The notes under the pieces: generated by a model
What the model saw: the letters and a program-made list of their open reading frames with translations, nothing else
Told to the model about the DNA's origin: nothing
The model's database searches: none
Shown here: in pieces, positions 16,698 through 25,870 of the stretch
Numbering within the stretch: position 1 is the stretch's first letter
Layout: the number at the start of each line of letters is the position of its first letter
Source of the DNA: Pseudomonas sp. GM48
Lineage (GTDB): Bacteria > Pseudomonadota > Gammaproteobacteria > Pseudomonadales > Pseudomonadaceae
Assembly: GCF_000282335.1 (NCBI RefSeq)
Contig: NZ_AKJM01000079.1
Location: 1-42,481 of the forward strand
Length of the DNA stretch: 42,481 nt
Direction of reading: 5' to 3'
Position numbers and translations under genes: made by a program

Positions 16698-18095
16698 TCA
16701 GGAATCGAAACCGATGCCAAAGGCATCGAAGGTCTTGAGCAGCAGGTCGCGGTGACCGTCGCGGTCCTCCCGCGCCAGAGAGCGCTGGGCCAGTTTCACG
16801 CCGACATAACGCAACGGTTCGGGTGGAAAACGAAACGGCGCCTTGGAAGTCATCAGCAACTCGGTGCGTTCGGTGCGCTCGCCGGCCAACAGGTCGAGCA
16901 TGTTCAGCGCGGCGAAGCGACTGGCCGATACACCTTGCCCGGTGAAACCCAAGGCATAGGCAACGCGGCCCTGATGTTCGCAACCGGTGAACATCGTGGT
17001 GCGTGCGGAGGTGTCGATGATGCCGCCCCAGGCGTGACTGAAACGCACATTGCCCAGGGCCGGGAAAGTCTGGTGGAACTGCTCGGCCAGGCGTTGAAAG
17101 CTTTGCGGACGCTGGGTCAGGGCTTCGTCACGGCGCCCGCCGAAATGGTAGATGGCATCAAAGCCGGCCCAGAGAATGCGGTTGTCGGCGGTCTTGCGCA
17201 GGTAGTGGAACTGATTGCCGGAATCGGCAATGCCGTAGCGGCCGGTCCAGCCAATGGCCGCCAGTTGCTCATTGCTCAGCGGCTCACTGACCAGGCTGTA
17301 GTCGTAGACCGGAATCACACTCGACTTCAGGTGCCCGAGCAATGGCGGGGCGATGTTGGTGGCGAGGGCGATTTTCCCGGCGATCACTTCGCCATTGGCT
17401 GTGCGCAGTCGCAAGCTGTCTTTGTCCGCATCCAGTTGCAAGACAGGGCTGTTTTCGAACAGTTGAACGCCTTGCTCCAGGCAGACGCGACGCAGTTCAG
17501 CGGCCATTTTTGCTGGATTGAGCAGGGCGTAGTTGGGTTCGAACAGGCCCGCCACGTACGCCGGGGAGTCGAGTTTCCGGGCCAGGTCGCTGCCTTCCAG
17601 CCACTCGCAGTCAATGCCGAAGCGGGCGTAGTTACGCTGCATTGAACGCAAGCCGTCGACCTGCCACGGTTGGCTGGCCACGTTAAGTTTGCCCTGGCGT
17701 TCGAATTCGACGTGCATGCCAAAGCGTTGCAGGTCGGCGACCAGCTCATCGAGGTTCTGCCGGCCCAATCGGATCAGTTGCTCTGCTTCTTCAGGCCAGC
17801 GCTTGAACGCGTTCGATACACCATGGGAAATGCTTGGCGCGCAAAACCCGCCATTGCGTCCGCTGGCTTCACCACCGCAGCGCCGCGCCTCGATGATCGC
17901 GATACTCAAACCCGGTTGGCGCTGGCGAGCCAGCAGGGCCGTCCACAATCCGGTGAACCCGCCGCCGACCACGGCCAGGTCGCATTGCACTGTTCCGGCT
18001 ACGGACGGTGCGGCGGATGGCGGGGTGACGGTGTCCTGCCAAAAGGGATGGGGCAGGGCGTTGCCTGGCGAATCGAGACGCGGTGGGGCATTCAT
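16698..18095 (-). CDS. FAD-dependent amine/amino-acid oxidoreductase (DadA/PuuB type)
   Basis: 465 residues from ATG 18095 (CCGGAG upstream). The FAD site is DLAVVGGGFTGLWTALLARQ, with the E of IIEARRCGGEASGRNGGF contacting ribose. Later marks are AYVAGLFEPNYALLNPAKMA, GLRTANGE-like substrate strands, IPVYDYSLVSEPL and ALGFTGQGVSASRFAALNML at the C-terminus. This is the DAO family, closest in layout to gamma-glutamylputrescine oxidoreductase. It would oxidise a C-N bond to an imine or aldehyde. Its place between a GT1 glycosyltransferase and a cupin, opposite a polyamine-type importer and two aldehyde dehydrogenases, supports an amine substrate. Confidence 0.87.
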   Translation of the reverse strand: MNAPPRLDSPGNALPHPFWQDTVTPPSAAPSVAGTVQCDLAVVGGGFTGLWTALLARQRQPGLSIAIIEARRCGGEASGRNGGFCAPSISHGVSNAFKRWPEEAEQLIRLGRQNLDELVADLQRFGMHVEFERQGKLNVASQPWQVDGLRSMQRNYARFGIDCEWLEGSDLARKLDSPAYVAGLFEPNYALLNPAKMAAELRRVCLEQGVQLFENSPVLQLDADKDSLRLRTANGEVIAGKIALATNIAPPLLGHLKSSVIPVYDYSLVSEPLSNEQLAAIGWTGRYGIADSGNQFHYLRKTADNRILWAGFDAIYHFGGRRDEALTQRPQSFQRLAEQFHQTFPALGNVRFSHAWGGIIDTSARTTMFTGCEHQGRVAYALGFTGQGVSASRFAALNMLDLLAGERTERTELLMTSKAPFRFPPEPLRYVGVKLAQRSLAREDRDGHRDLLLKTFDAFGIGFDS

Positions 18096-18165
18096 GCTGA
18101 AACTCCGGCGGTGTGTCGGGCAGCGACGATTGCGTTCGGTTGCCCGACGGTTTTTGTTGTTATGG

Positions 18166-19449
18166 CTAGAGATCGGGTAGAGCGAGAATCGCGCGTGCGG
18201 CAATGTCGGTGCCGCGGGTCGCCTGCATGCGCTCGCTGAACGATTTGAGGCGTTGTTTCATCGGTTGATCGGCCAGCAACTGTTCGAGGGCGGCGGGCAG
18301 GTCGGCCAGTGGATCGGCGAAGCGCGGCAAGTAGCGGCCGACGCCGACTTCCTCGGCCCGTGCGGCGTTGTCGTGGCCGTCCCAGCAATACGGAATGATC
18401 AGTGACGGTAAGCCGAAGTACAGCGCTTCACAGAAGCTGTTGTTGCCACCGTGATGGATGAACAACTGGCACTCCTTGAGCACCGCCGGTTGGGCAAACC
18501 AACTGTCGAGGTACACGTTGTCCGGCACGGTGGTGTACATGTCGCGGTAGGCGCCGACGTTGACCAGGAAGCGGTAGGGCAAGGTTTCGATTGTGCTGAT
18601 CAGGCGCTTCATCATCCCGGTGTCGGCGGCGCCGAGGCTGCCGAAACTGAGGTAGATCAGCGGTGCGTCGTTGTGCCGTGGGAAGTCCGGGACGATGTAC
18701 GGCGCTTCCCGCCGTACGCAGCCGTCGAGGTACACGTAGCGCTGCGGATCGAGCGGCTGCCGGCGTTCATAACGCACAGGCGTCGGCGACAGCAGCAGGT
18801 TGAGCCAGGGTGAATCGGTGAGGAACTGCCCCGCAGGACAGGGCGCCGTATGGTTGCCGAGGAGAAATTGCGAAAAGCGTTCATGGGCCGGAGCGACGGC
18901 CTTCAGGTATTGCTCGGAGTAACGCGCACAAGCCTTCGTGTCACTGGCCAGACATCCGGACAGGTACGGCGGAACAGCGGCATCCGGCAGTTCGGTCTCG
19001 GCGCAGGACACCACCCGTACCCACGGGCAGCCGGCGTTGGCGATGGCCGGGAACATCACCACGTTGTCGAGCACGATCACATCCGGCTTGAGGCGGCTGA
19101 GCAACTGCTGCAAGGGCTTTTCCGCTTCGATCGCGGTGTCGATGATCGCTTCCCAGGCCGGCGCCACGTAGCTATCGATCTGTGCCAGTGGGGTCTGGTC
19201 GAAGTAGGGAATGCTGCGCTCGATGAATCGTTCCCAGTAGTGCTGGTGTTCCGCCGCCGACAACGGGCTCACTTGCGGAATCGGGTACTCGTCGAATCCA
19301 TATTCGGCGAACAGCCCCTGGAAATGCTCATGGCAGATGAACACCGGTCTGGCGTCCAGCTCACGCAACGACTGAGCGATACCAATGCAGTTCAAGGCCG
19401 CGCCGAAACTGGCTTCCGGAAACAGGGCGATCAGTTTTTGTTTTTGCAT
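18166..19449 (-). CDS. GT1 (MGT-type) glycosyltransferase, minus-arm copy
   Basis: 427 residues. A GT-B fold enzyme: the acceptor domain begins KLIALFPEASFGAALNCIGI, and the donor domain has LIYLSFGSLGAADTGMMKRL and the nucleotide-sugar signature FIHHGGNNSFCEALYFGLPS, then IIPYCWDGHDNAARAEEVG. These residues bind UDP/dTDP-sugars in plant UGTs and bacterial macrolide glycosyltransferases. It is clearly paralogous to the enzyme at 24.6 kb. It starts the minus-strand arm (GT, flavin oxidase, cupin), with 70 bases before the oxidase gene. The acceptor is unknown. Confidence 0.88.
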   Translation of the reverse strand: MQKQKLIALFPEASFGAALNCIGIAQSLRELDARPVFICHEHFQGLFAEYGFDEYPIPQVSPLSAAEHQHYWERFIERSIPYFDQTPLAQIDSYVAPAWEAIIDTAIEAEKPLQQLLSRLKPDVIVLDNVVMFPAIANAGCPWVRVVSCAETELPDAAVPPYLSGCLASDTKACARYSEQYLKAVAPAHERFSQFLLGNHTAPCPAGQFLTDSPWLNLLLSPTPVRYERRQPLDPQRYVYLDGCVRREAPYIVPDFPRHNDAPLIYLSFGSLGAADTGMMKRLISTIETLPYRFLVNVGAYRDMYTTVPDNVYLDSWFAQPAVLKECQLFIHHGGNNSFCEALYFGLPSLIIPYCWDGHDNAARAEEVGVGRYLPRFADPLADLPAALEQLLADQPMKQRLKSFSERMQATRGTDIAARAILALPDL

Positions 19450-19495
19450 GGCGAGGGACTGTCCATGGCGGGTCAGACCCGCCGTTCCTTAAGGT

Positions 19496-19530
19496 GTTTT
19501 TGATGCTGTCTTATTTTCAAAAAAAAATCA
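19496..19530. promoter_or_regulatory. Sequence shared with the importer promoter, possible operator
   Basis: TTTTTGATGCTGTCTTATTT, then a run of nine A, resembles TTTTGATACTGGTCCTAATT plus A9 at 20577-20608, with a few single-base gaps. It lies upstream of the minus-arm glycosyltransferase gene. It may be a common site of the GntR regulator encoded between the two arms. Confidence 0.4.
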
Positions 19531-19549
19531 TCATGTTTTTGCAGGGCGC

Positions 19550-20482
19550 TTAACGACGCCCAAACAGATGACTTTGCGGGATGCCCCGGTTGGCGGTTTG
19601 CGGGCGTTGCGCGGCGCTCAAGCGCAGGTGCAGGCGCAGCAGGTCGGCGGCGATCTCCATCTGTCCGCGTTCGATCTGCGCGATGATTTGCAGGTGTTCG
19701 CGCAGGGCTTCTTGCAGGCGGTGCACACTGACCGACGGCAGCAGGTTCGGCAGGCGGCGCAGGCCTTGATGCTGGAGCAGGGCGTCGCTGATGAAGCGGT
19801 TGCCGCAACTCTGGGCCAGCAGTTCGTGGAAGCTGATGTCCAGTTCGCGAAACTGTTGGATGTCGAAGTCTTCCACGGGGCGGGCGAGCAGGGTTTGCAT
19901 GGCGCTACGCAACAGCGCCAGGCGCTGCGGGTCGGCGTTGAAGCTCGGGCTGAGCAAGGCTTCGGGCTCGAGGATCAAACGGAATTTCAGGCTTTCTTCG
20001 AGAGCGGCCAGGCTGTTCAGCGACGGGCGAAACAGCCAGGACTGGCCGGGGCCGCGCTCGATGGCCTGGCTTTCGCTCAATTGCTGCAGGGCTTTTTGCG
20101 CCGCAGGCCGGCCGATGTCGTAGCGGCGCATCAGTTCACTGATGCTGATGCTGTCGCCCAGGCGCCCGGCCATGCGGTCGCGCAGTACCGAAGCGGCCAG
20201 CTCTTCTTCCTCGGCCTGGGGCAGGGCGGCGTTGAACGCCTGGCCCGACGGCGATGCCAGTAATCGGTAGCCCTTGCCGGCTTCATGGCTCAGCAGGTTT
20301 TCTTCCAGCAGCACTTTCAGCGCGCCGCGAATCAGCGTGCGCGACACCTGGAACGTGCGGGCCAGGGCCTGTTCGGCCACCGGGTCGCCGGCCACCAGTC
20401 CGCTTTCCTGGGTGTGCTCGAGGATGCGTCGGGCCAGTTCCAGGTGATTGGTGCGCGGTTTTTTTTCGGCTGTCGTGCTCAA
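19550..20482 (-). CDS. GntR/FCD-family regulator with two HTH-like segments
   Basis: 310 residues, longer than most FCD regulators (about 220-250). A first winged helix-turn-helix lies at about 14-74 (LARTFQVSRTLIRGALKVLL). A second HTH-like segment lies at about 96-153 (ISISELMRRYDIGRPAAQKA, then LQQLSESQAIERG). An FCD-like helical ligand-binding domain fills 160-290 (LILEPEALL, FRELDISFHELLAQSCGNRF). It lies between the two arms of the glycosyltransferase/importer locus and is the obvious candidate to control both. Whether the second HTH binds DNA is uncertain. Confidence 0.85.
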   Translation of the reverse strand: MSTTAEKKPRTNHLELARRILEHTQESGLVAGDPVAEQALARTFQVSRTLIRGALKVLLEENLLSHEAGKGYRLLASPSGQAFNAALPQAEEEELAASVLRDRMAGRLGDSISISELMRRYDIGRPAAQKALQQLSESQAIERGPGQSWLFRPSLNSLAALEESLKFRLILEPEALLSPSFNADPQRLALLRSAMQTLLARPVEDFDIQQFRELDISFHELLAQSCGNRFISDALLQHQGLRRLPNLLPSVSVHRLQEALREHLQIIAQIERGQMEIAADLLRLHLRLSAAQRPQTANRGIPQSHLFGRR

Positions 20483-20568
20483 GCGTCTTTTCTCGTGGTG
20501 ATCCGCTGTCGGACTCAGTTGCCCATCTTATGTCATGCGCTGGCCAGTCGTCAGGCCGGAAAAAAGCG

Positions 20569-20597
20569 TTGACATCTTTTGATACTGGTCCTAATTT
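20569..20597 (+). promoter_or_regulatory. Sigma-70 promoter of the importer operon with overlapping operator-like motif
   Basis: TTGACA (20569-20574), a 17-base spacer and TAATTT (20592-20597) form a good promoter 84 bases before the binding-protein ATG. The spacer carries TGATACTGGTCC, shared with the region before the minus-arm glycosyltransferase, so a repressor there would block the polymerase. Confidence 0.6.
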
Positions 20598-20680
20598 CTA
20601 AAAAAAAACACAAGCAATCGTTTCTCGTTTTGCCGTACTGCCTTCGAACACAACAATAAACAATCGTCGGGTGAGTATTT

Positions 20681-21736
20681 ATGAGCAAGCTGAATGATCT
20701 TCTGTGCGCGGGATTGGCCGTTTCCCTGGCGATCGCTTCACAGGCTGCAAGTGCGAAAGACATGGTGATTTCCATCTGGGACGGCTACATGGCCCCCGAT
20801 GCGCTGGAGAAGTTCAAGGCTGCCAGCGGTGTGGACGTCGACAAGGCGTTGCACGCCACCAACGAAGAAATCATGGGCAAGCTGATGGCGTCCGGCGGTG
20901 AAGGTTACGACGTAGTGTTCGTCTCCTCGCCCTTCGCCGAAGTCCTGCACAAACAGGGACTGCTGGCGGACATCGATCCGGTCAAAGTCCCCAACCTGAA
21001 AAACCTCTACCCCGAAGCCACCCACCTGGAATATGACCAGGGCAACCAGTTTTCCGTGCCTTACACCTGGGGCACCACCGGCATCTGCTATCGCTCCGAC
21101 AAGGTGACGCCAGCGCCGCAGAGCTGGAACGAACTGCTTAATCCAAGCGATGCCCTCAAGGGCAAAGTGACGATGCTGGCCACCGACCGCTGGATGCTCG
21201 GCGCCGGTTTCCTCGCCAAGGGCTGGTCGGTCAACGACAGTGACCCTGCACAGATCGCCGCTGTTCGCGACCAACTGATCGCCACCAAAAAACGCATTCT
21301 GTCCTTCGACGACACCACGTTCTATTCCAAGCTCGCTTCCGGCGAATCGCTGATGGCCCACGCCTGGGACGGCTGGTGCAACTACGGTACGCAAGCCAAC
21401 GCGACGATCAAGTTCGTGGTGCCCAAGGAAGGTTCCGACCTGTGGGTGGACACGATGGTGGTGCTCAAGAGTTCGAAGCATCAGGACCAGGCCTTCAAGT
21501 TCATCAACTTCATGCTGGCCAAGGAAAACCATGCCTGGGTCGCCGAAAACATCCTCTACAAAGTCCCCAACCAGGCTGCAATGGCCGGGTTGTCCGCGGA
21601 CCTGCTCAAGCAATACCCCAACCTGACCATCGCCCCCGCCGAGCTGCTGAAAATGGAGCAATTGCGCGATCTGGGCGGCACCACGCAAAAGGCCTACACC
21701 CGCGCCGTCACCGAAATCATGGCGGCGCAGAACTAA
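20681..21736 (+). CDS. Polyamine-type ABC substrate-binding protein
   Basis: 351 residues with a signal peptide ending ASQAASA-K near residue 26. The mature part begins MVISIWDGYMAPDALEKFKA and has SGGEGYDVVFVSSPFAEVLH, SVPYTWGTTGICYRSDKV and SGESLMAHAWDGWCNYGTQA, all PotD/PotF-like. The aspartate and tryptophan residues in the last segment suggest a cationic amine ligand, although the exact PotF residues cannot be assigned by eye. It is the first gene of the plus-strand operon and is followed by both permeases and the ATPase, making a complete importer. Confidence 0.9.
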   Translation: MSKLNDLLCAGLAVSLAIASQAASAKDMVISIWDGYMAPDALEKFKAASGVDVDKALHATNEEIMGKLMASGGEGYDVVFVSSPFAEVLHKQGLLADIDPVKVPNLKNLYPEATHLEYDQGNQFSVPYTWGTTGICYRSDKVTPAPQSWNELLNPSDALKGKVTMLATDRWMLGAGFLAKGWSVNDSDPAQIAAVRDQLIATKKRILSFDDTTFYSKLASGESLMAHAWDGWCNYGTQANATIKFVVPKEGSDLWVDTMVVLKSSKHQDQAFKFINFMLAKENHAWVAENILYKVPNQAAMAGLSADLLKQYPNLTIAPAELLKMEQLRDLGGTTQKAYTRAVTEIMAAQN

Positions 21737-21818
21737 CGCCACGTCGATCCGAGGCATGCCCGGCATGCCTCGCCACGCTCGCAAGCCGCCTCTGTCCTGA
21801 GGCGGGAGGATAGGGTTA

Positions 21819-22679
21819 ATGAGTGCTTTGCATGCTGACAGGCGTCTGTCGGCCTGGCTTCTTGCGCCTGGCTTCGGCTGGCTGCTGATGTTCCTGGTGA
21901 TTCCGTGCCTGCTGGTGCTGGTCTACAGCTTCGTCGAACGCGGTGCCTACGGTGGCATCGACTGGTTGTTCACCTGGGAAAACTATCAGCGCGCGTTCGA
22001 TCCGCTGTACCTGGGCATCCTGCTCAAGTCGGCGAAAATCGCCGGGCTGGCCACGGTGTTTGCGGTGTTGATCGGCTACCCGGCGGCCTATGCGATTGCC
22101 CGGGCGCCACGGCGGCGCCAGGCGGTGTATCTGTTCCTGGTGATGCTGCCGTTCTGGAGCAACTACCTGATTCGCACCTACGCCTGGATCGTCCTGCTCA
22201 ACCGCGAAGGCCTGATCAACCGCCTGCTGCAAGTGTTCGGCTACAGCGGCGAACCCATCAGCCTGCTGTACACCGAGTCGTCCGTGGTGTTGGGGCTGGT
22301 CTACAACTACATCCCCTTTGTGATTCTGGCGATTTTCTCGTCGCTGTCGCGGATCAACAACGAACTGTGGGACGCCTCGAAAGACCTCGGCGCCTCGGGC
22401 TGGATGACCTTTCGCCGGATCATCCTGCCGTTGAGCGTGCCGGGTATCGCCGCCGGTGCGGTGTTTGTCTTCGTCCTCAGCATTGGCAATTTCATCACCG
22501 CCGACCTGCTCGGCGGCAAGCAGGTGCAGATGGTCGGCAACCTGATCTATTCGCAATTCCTCACGGCGCGGGACTGGCCGTTCGGTGCGGCGCTGAGCTT
22601 TTTCCTGATCGCAATCATGCTGATCCTGTTGTTCATCCAGGCCCTGGTGGCCCGTCGTGCAGAAGGGGCGCGCTCATGA
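21819..22679 (+). CDS. Polyamine-type ABC permease, PotB/PotH-like
   Basis: 286 residues with six membrane segments. The start ATG 21819 has GGGAGGATAG upstream. MLPFWSNYLIRTYAWIVLLN is the typical PotB/PotH loop and DLGASGWMTFRRIILPLSVP is the EAA motif that docks to the ATPase. The stop overlaps the next permease start (ATGA). It forms the inner-membrane channel with the PotC/PotI-like partner. Confidence 0.9.
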   Translation: MSALHADRRLSAWLLAPGFGWLLMFLVIPCLLVLVYSFVERGAYGGIDWLFTWENYQRAFDPLYLGILLKSAKIAGLATVFAVLIGYPAAYAIARAPRRRQAVYLFLVMLPFWSNYLIRTYAWIVLLNREGLINRLLQVFGYSGEPISLLYTESSVVLGLVYNYIPFVILAIFSSLSRINNELWDASKDLGASGWMTFRRIILPLSVPGIAAGAVFVFVLSIGNFITADLLGGKQVQMVGNLIYSQFLTARDWPFGAALSFFLIAIMLILLFIQALVARRAEGARS

Positions 22680-23482
22680 GTCAGCCACGTTCTGTCAGCG
22701 CCACCGTGCTGGGTTCGCACCTGGGTCTGGTGTACGCCTTCCTTTATATACCGATCCTGGTGTTGATCCTGCTGTCGTTCAACAAGTCCGGGTTGCCCAC
22801 CGCGTGGGGCGGCGTGTCGCTGAAGTGGTACGCGGCACTGGCGCACAACACGGCGATCCTGTCGGCGGCGCTCAACACCTTGATCGTCGCCTTGTCGGCC
22901 ACCTTCATCGCCTGCGTGCTCGGCACGTTCCTGGCGTTGGGCATCGAGTTGCGCCGCAAAGGCAATGACAAGGGCCAGGTAGTCGACACCTTGTTGATGG
23001 CGCCGATGATCATTCCCGACATCGTGCTGGCGATTGCGCTGCTGAGTTTTTTCAACCTGCTCAAGGTTGGCCTGGGCCTGCACTCGATCATCATCAGCCA
23101 TGCAGTGTTCAACATCGCCTTCGTCTGCGCGGTGGTGCGCACGCGGCTCAAGCACTTCGACTATTCGATCTTGGAAGCCTCGATTGACCTCGGCGCGAGC
23201 TGGTTCACCACCTTCCGCCGGGTGCTGTTGCCGGTGATTTTTCCCGGTGTGCTGGCCGGTGGATTGCTGTCGTTCACCCTGTCGGTGGACGAATTCATCA
23301 TCGCCTTTTTCAACTCCGGCTCCGGCCAGGCCTCGACCACGTTGCCCATGCAGATCTACGCCATGATCCGCTTCGGCGTCACCCCGGAAATCAACGCTCT
23401 GGCGACGCTGGTGATGCTGGTCAGCATCACCGCGCTGCTGGCTTCGCAGCGTCTCAACAAGGCTCCTCGCACCCATGAATAA
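22676..23482 (+). CDS. Polyamine-type ABC permease, PotC/PotI-like
   Basis: 268 residues from ATG 22676. Family marks are the early AFLYIPILVLILLSFNKSGL, MAPMIIPDIVLAIALLSFF, the EAA loop ASIDLGASWFTTFRRVLLPV, and LSFTLSVDEFIIAFFNSG near the C-terminus, as in PotC/PotI. Six membrane segments are visible. Its end overlaps the ATPase gene start by 8 bases, so the importer genes are tightly coupled. Confidence 0.9.
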   Translation: MSQPRSVSATVLGSHLGLVYAFLYIPILVLILLSFNKSGLPTAWGGVSLKWYAALAHNTAILSAALNTLIVALSATFIACVLGTFLALGIELRRKGNDKGQVVDTLLMAPMIIPDIVLAIALLSFFNLLKVGLGLHSIIISHAVFNIAFVCAVVRTRLKHFDYSILEASIDLGASWFTTFRRVLLPVIFPGVLAGGLLSFTLSVDEFIIAFFNSGSGQASTTLPMQIYAMIRFGVTPEINALATLVMLVSITALLASQRLNKAPRTHE

Positions 23483-24554
23483 TTCATCTGCGGTACTGAT
23501 CCTGGATAAGGTCAGCAAGTCTTATGGCAACGGTCTGGCGGTCGACGAGGTGTCGCTGAGCATCCGCGAGAACGAGTTCTTTGCGTTGCTCGGGCCGTCC
23601 GGTTGTGGCAAGACCACACTGTTGCGCATGCTCGCCGGGTTCGAGACGCCCAGCGGTGGCTGCATCTACCTGGACGGCAACGACATCTCGCCGTTGCCGG
23701 CCAACAAGCGTCCGCTGAACCTGATGTTCCAGTCCTATGCGCTGTTTCCCAATATGACCGTGCGCAAGAACATTGCTTACGGTCTGGAAATGGAACGCCT
23801 GCCGGAAACGGAAATCCGTCGCCGGGTCGATGAGGTGCTGAGCACTGCGCAGCTCGGTGAACTGGCCGAGCGCAAGCCCGATCAGCTCTCCGGTGGCCAG
23901 CGTCAGCGCGTGGCGCTGGCCCGGGCGCTGGTCAAGCGTCCGCGGGTGTTGCTGCTCGACGAGCCCTTGGGTGCCCTCGACAAAAAGCTGCGGGAAAAGA
24001 TGCAACTGGAACTCAAGCGTCTGCAACACGAGAGCGGCATCACCTTCATCATCGTCACCCACGACCAGGAAGAAGCGCTGGTGATGTCCGACCGCATGGC
24101 GGTGCTCGACGGCGGCAAGGTGTGCCAGTGCGGCAGTCCGACCGAACTCTACGAAAACCCCAACAGCCGTTTTGTCGCCAACTTCATCGGCGTCAGCAAC
24201 CTGCTCGAAGGCGTGCGCTCGGGTCAGCACTCGGTGCGGGTCAATGGCCAGGAGTTGAGCGTGGAAACCGACGCGCCGCTGGTTTCCGGTCAATCCGTCG
24301 CCGTGGTGGTGCGCCCCGAACGCCTGCAAGTGCTGACGGAGCAGGGCAGGATTTGCCCCAATCAGGTCAGCGGAAAAATCGTCGAAATCGCCTACCACGG
24401 CCTCGACACCAACCTGCACGTGCAGACACCGCTCAGCGACAAACCGCTGATCGTGCGCGTGCCGTCCTCACAGTTTGAATTCGCCCATTTTGCAATCGAC
24501 ACGACCATCCGGCTGGGCTGGCAAGCCCGGCATGCCCGCGTATTGACACGCTGA
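23475..24554 (+). CDS. Polyamine-type ABC ATPase, PotA/PotG-like
   Basis: 359 residues. Walker A is GPSGCGKT at 40-47, the Q-loop is LMFQSYALFPNMTV, the signature is QLSGGQRQRVALARAL, Walker B is VLLLDEPLGALD and the switch is IVTHDQEEAL. A C-terminal TOBE-type regulatory region follows (about 240-359, with VVVRPERLQVL). It energises the two permeases just upstream. The glycosyltransferase gene begins 32 bases later, so importer and enzymes probably share one transcript. Confidence 0.92.
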   Translation: MNNSSAVLILDKVSKSYGNGLAVDEVSLSIRENEFFALLGPSGCGKTTLLRMLAGFETPSGGCIYLDGNDISPLPANKRPLNLMFQSYALFPNMTVRKNIAYGLEMERLPETEIRRRVDEVLSTAQLGELAERKPDQLSGGQRQRVALARALVKRPRVLLLDEPLGALDKKLREKMQLELKRLQHESGITFIIVTHDQEEALVMSDRMAVLDGGKVCQCGSPTELYENPNSRFVANFIGVSNLLEGVRSGQHSVRVNGQELSVETDAPLVSGQSVAVVVRPERLQVLTEQGRICPNQVSGKIVEIAYHGLDTNLHVQTPLSDKPLIVRVPSSQFEFAHFAIDTTIRLGWQARHARVLTR

Positions 24555-24586
24555 ACAATAAAAAGACCAGGCAGGAGCAGCACTCG

Positions 24587-25870
24587 ATGAAACAGAAAGT
24601 GATCGCATTCTTCCCCGAAGCCGCCTACGGCCCGGCGCTGAACTCAGTCGGTATCGCCCAGGCGTGTGAAGCCCTGGGCCATAAAGCGGTGTTCCTCACC
24701 GACCCGGGCATGAGCGGTGTGTACGCCGGTTATGGTTTTGAAGAACACATGGTCAACATGTCGGCGCCGATGCCGGCCGAAGAGATGGCCCGTTACTGGG
24801 TCGACTTCATCAATGGGCACATTCCGAATTTCCGCAAGTCGCCGCTGGAGCAGATCGACAACTATGTCAAGGAATGCTGGGCGGCCATTGTCGAAACCGC
24901 CAAGTGGGCGCAAAAGGATCTGCCGGCGGTGCTGGACAAGGTCAAGCCCGACCTGATCTGCGTCGACAACGTGATCCTGTTCCCGGCGATCAAGCAGTAC
25001 GGCAAACCATGGGTGCGGATCATTTCCTGCTCGGAAAACGAGATCGAAGACCCGGATATCCCGCCGCACCTGTCGGGCATGAGCATCGACGACAAGGCCG
25101 GCCACGCGCAGTTCCGCCAGCGCTTCGAGGAAGTGGTCGGGCCGATCCACGATGACTTCAACCAGTTCCTGCAGGCCCACGGTGAGGAGCCCTATCCGTT
25201 GGGGACGTTCTTTGAAGCCTCGCCATTCATGAACCTGCTGCTGTACCCGGACGCGGTCAAGTTCGACCGCCGCCATCCGCTGCCGGCCGAGCGTTTCCAT
25301 TACCTGCAAGGCTGCGTGCGCCACGACACGCCCTACGAGATTCCGCAGTTTCTCGCCCACAACGACAAGCCGCTGCTGTACGCCAGCTTCGGCAGCCTCG
25401 GTTCCGGTGATGTCGAGTTGCTCAAGCGCCTGATCGATGCAGTGGGCAAGTTGCCTTACCGGGCGCTGTTCAACGTCGGCGAGCACCTCGACGAATACAC
25501 CGACCTTCCGGACAACGTACAGATTTCCAACTGGTTCCCGCAGCCCTCTGTGATTGCCCAGGTCGATGCAGTGATCCACCACGGCGGCAACAACAGCTTC
25601 ACCGAGTGCCTGTTCTTCGGCAAACCGGCCATCGTCATGTCCTACGTCTGGGACGGTCACGACAACGCCATGCGCGCTGAAGAAAGCGGTCACGGCTTCA
25701 AGCTCGACCGCTACGAATGGAGCGAAGAACAGCTCGCGGAAAAACTCCATGCCTGCCTCAACGATGAGGCGATGCGCCAACGCTTGCAGCGCACCAGCGC
25801 GCAGATGCAATCACGCAAAGGGCCGCAAGATGCAGCCGCGATTCTCGACAAGGTGCTTAACCATGCCTGA
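24587..25870 (+). CDS. GT1 (MGT-type) glycosyltransferase, plus-arm copy
   Basis: 427 residues, the same length as its paralogue at 18.2 kb and alignable throughout. It begins KVIAFFPEAAYGPALNSVGI, has LLYASFGSLGSGDVELLKRL and the donor-binding signature VIHHGGNNSFTECLFFGKPA, then MSYVWDGHDNAMRAEESG. Such enzymes move a sugar from UDP or dTDP to a small acceptor. The importer genes lie upstream and a cupin gene overlaps its stop by 8 bases. A kinase and a nucleotidyltransferase in the same operon could supply the sugar donor. Confidence 0.88.
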   Translation: MKQKVIAFFPEAAYGPALNSVGIAQACEALGHKAVFLTDPGMSGVYAGYGFEEHMVNMSAPMPAEEMARYWVDFINGHIPNFRKSPLEQIDNYVKECWAAIVETAKWAQKDLPAVLDKVKPDLICVDNVILFPAIKQYGKPWVRIISCSENEIEDPDIPPHLSGMSIDDKAGHAQFRQRFEEVVGPIHDDFNQFLQAHGEEPYPLGTFFEASPFMNLLLYPDAVKFDRRHPLPAERFHYLQGCVRHDTPYEIPQFLAHNDKPLLYASFGSLGSGDVELLKRLIDAVGKLPYRALFNVGEHLDEYTDLPDNVQISNWFPQPSVIAQVDAVIHHGGNNSFTECLFFGKPAIVMSYVWDGHDNAMRAEESGHGFKLDRYEWSEEQLAEKLHACLNDEAMRQRLQRTSAQMQSRKGPQDAAAILDKVLNHA

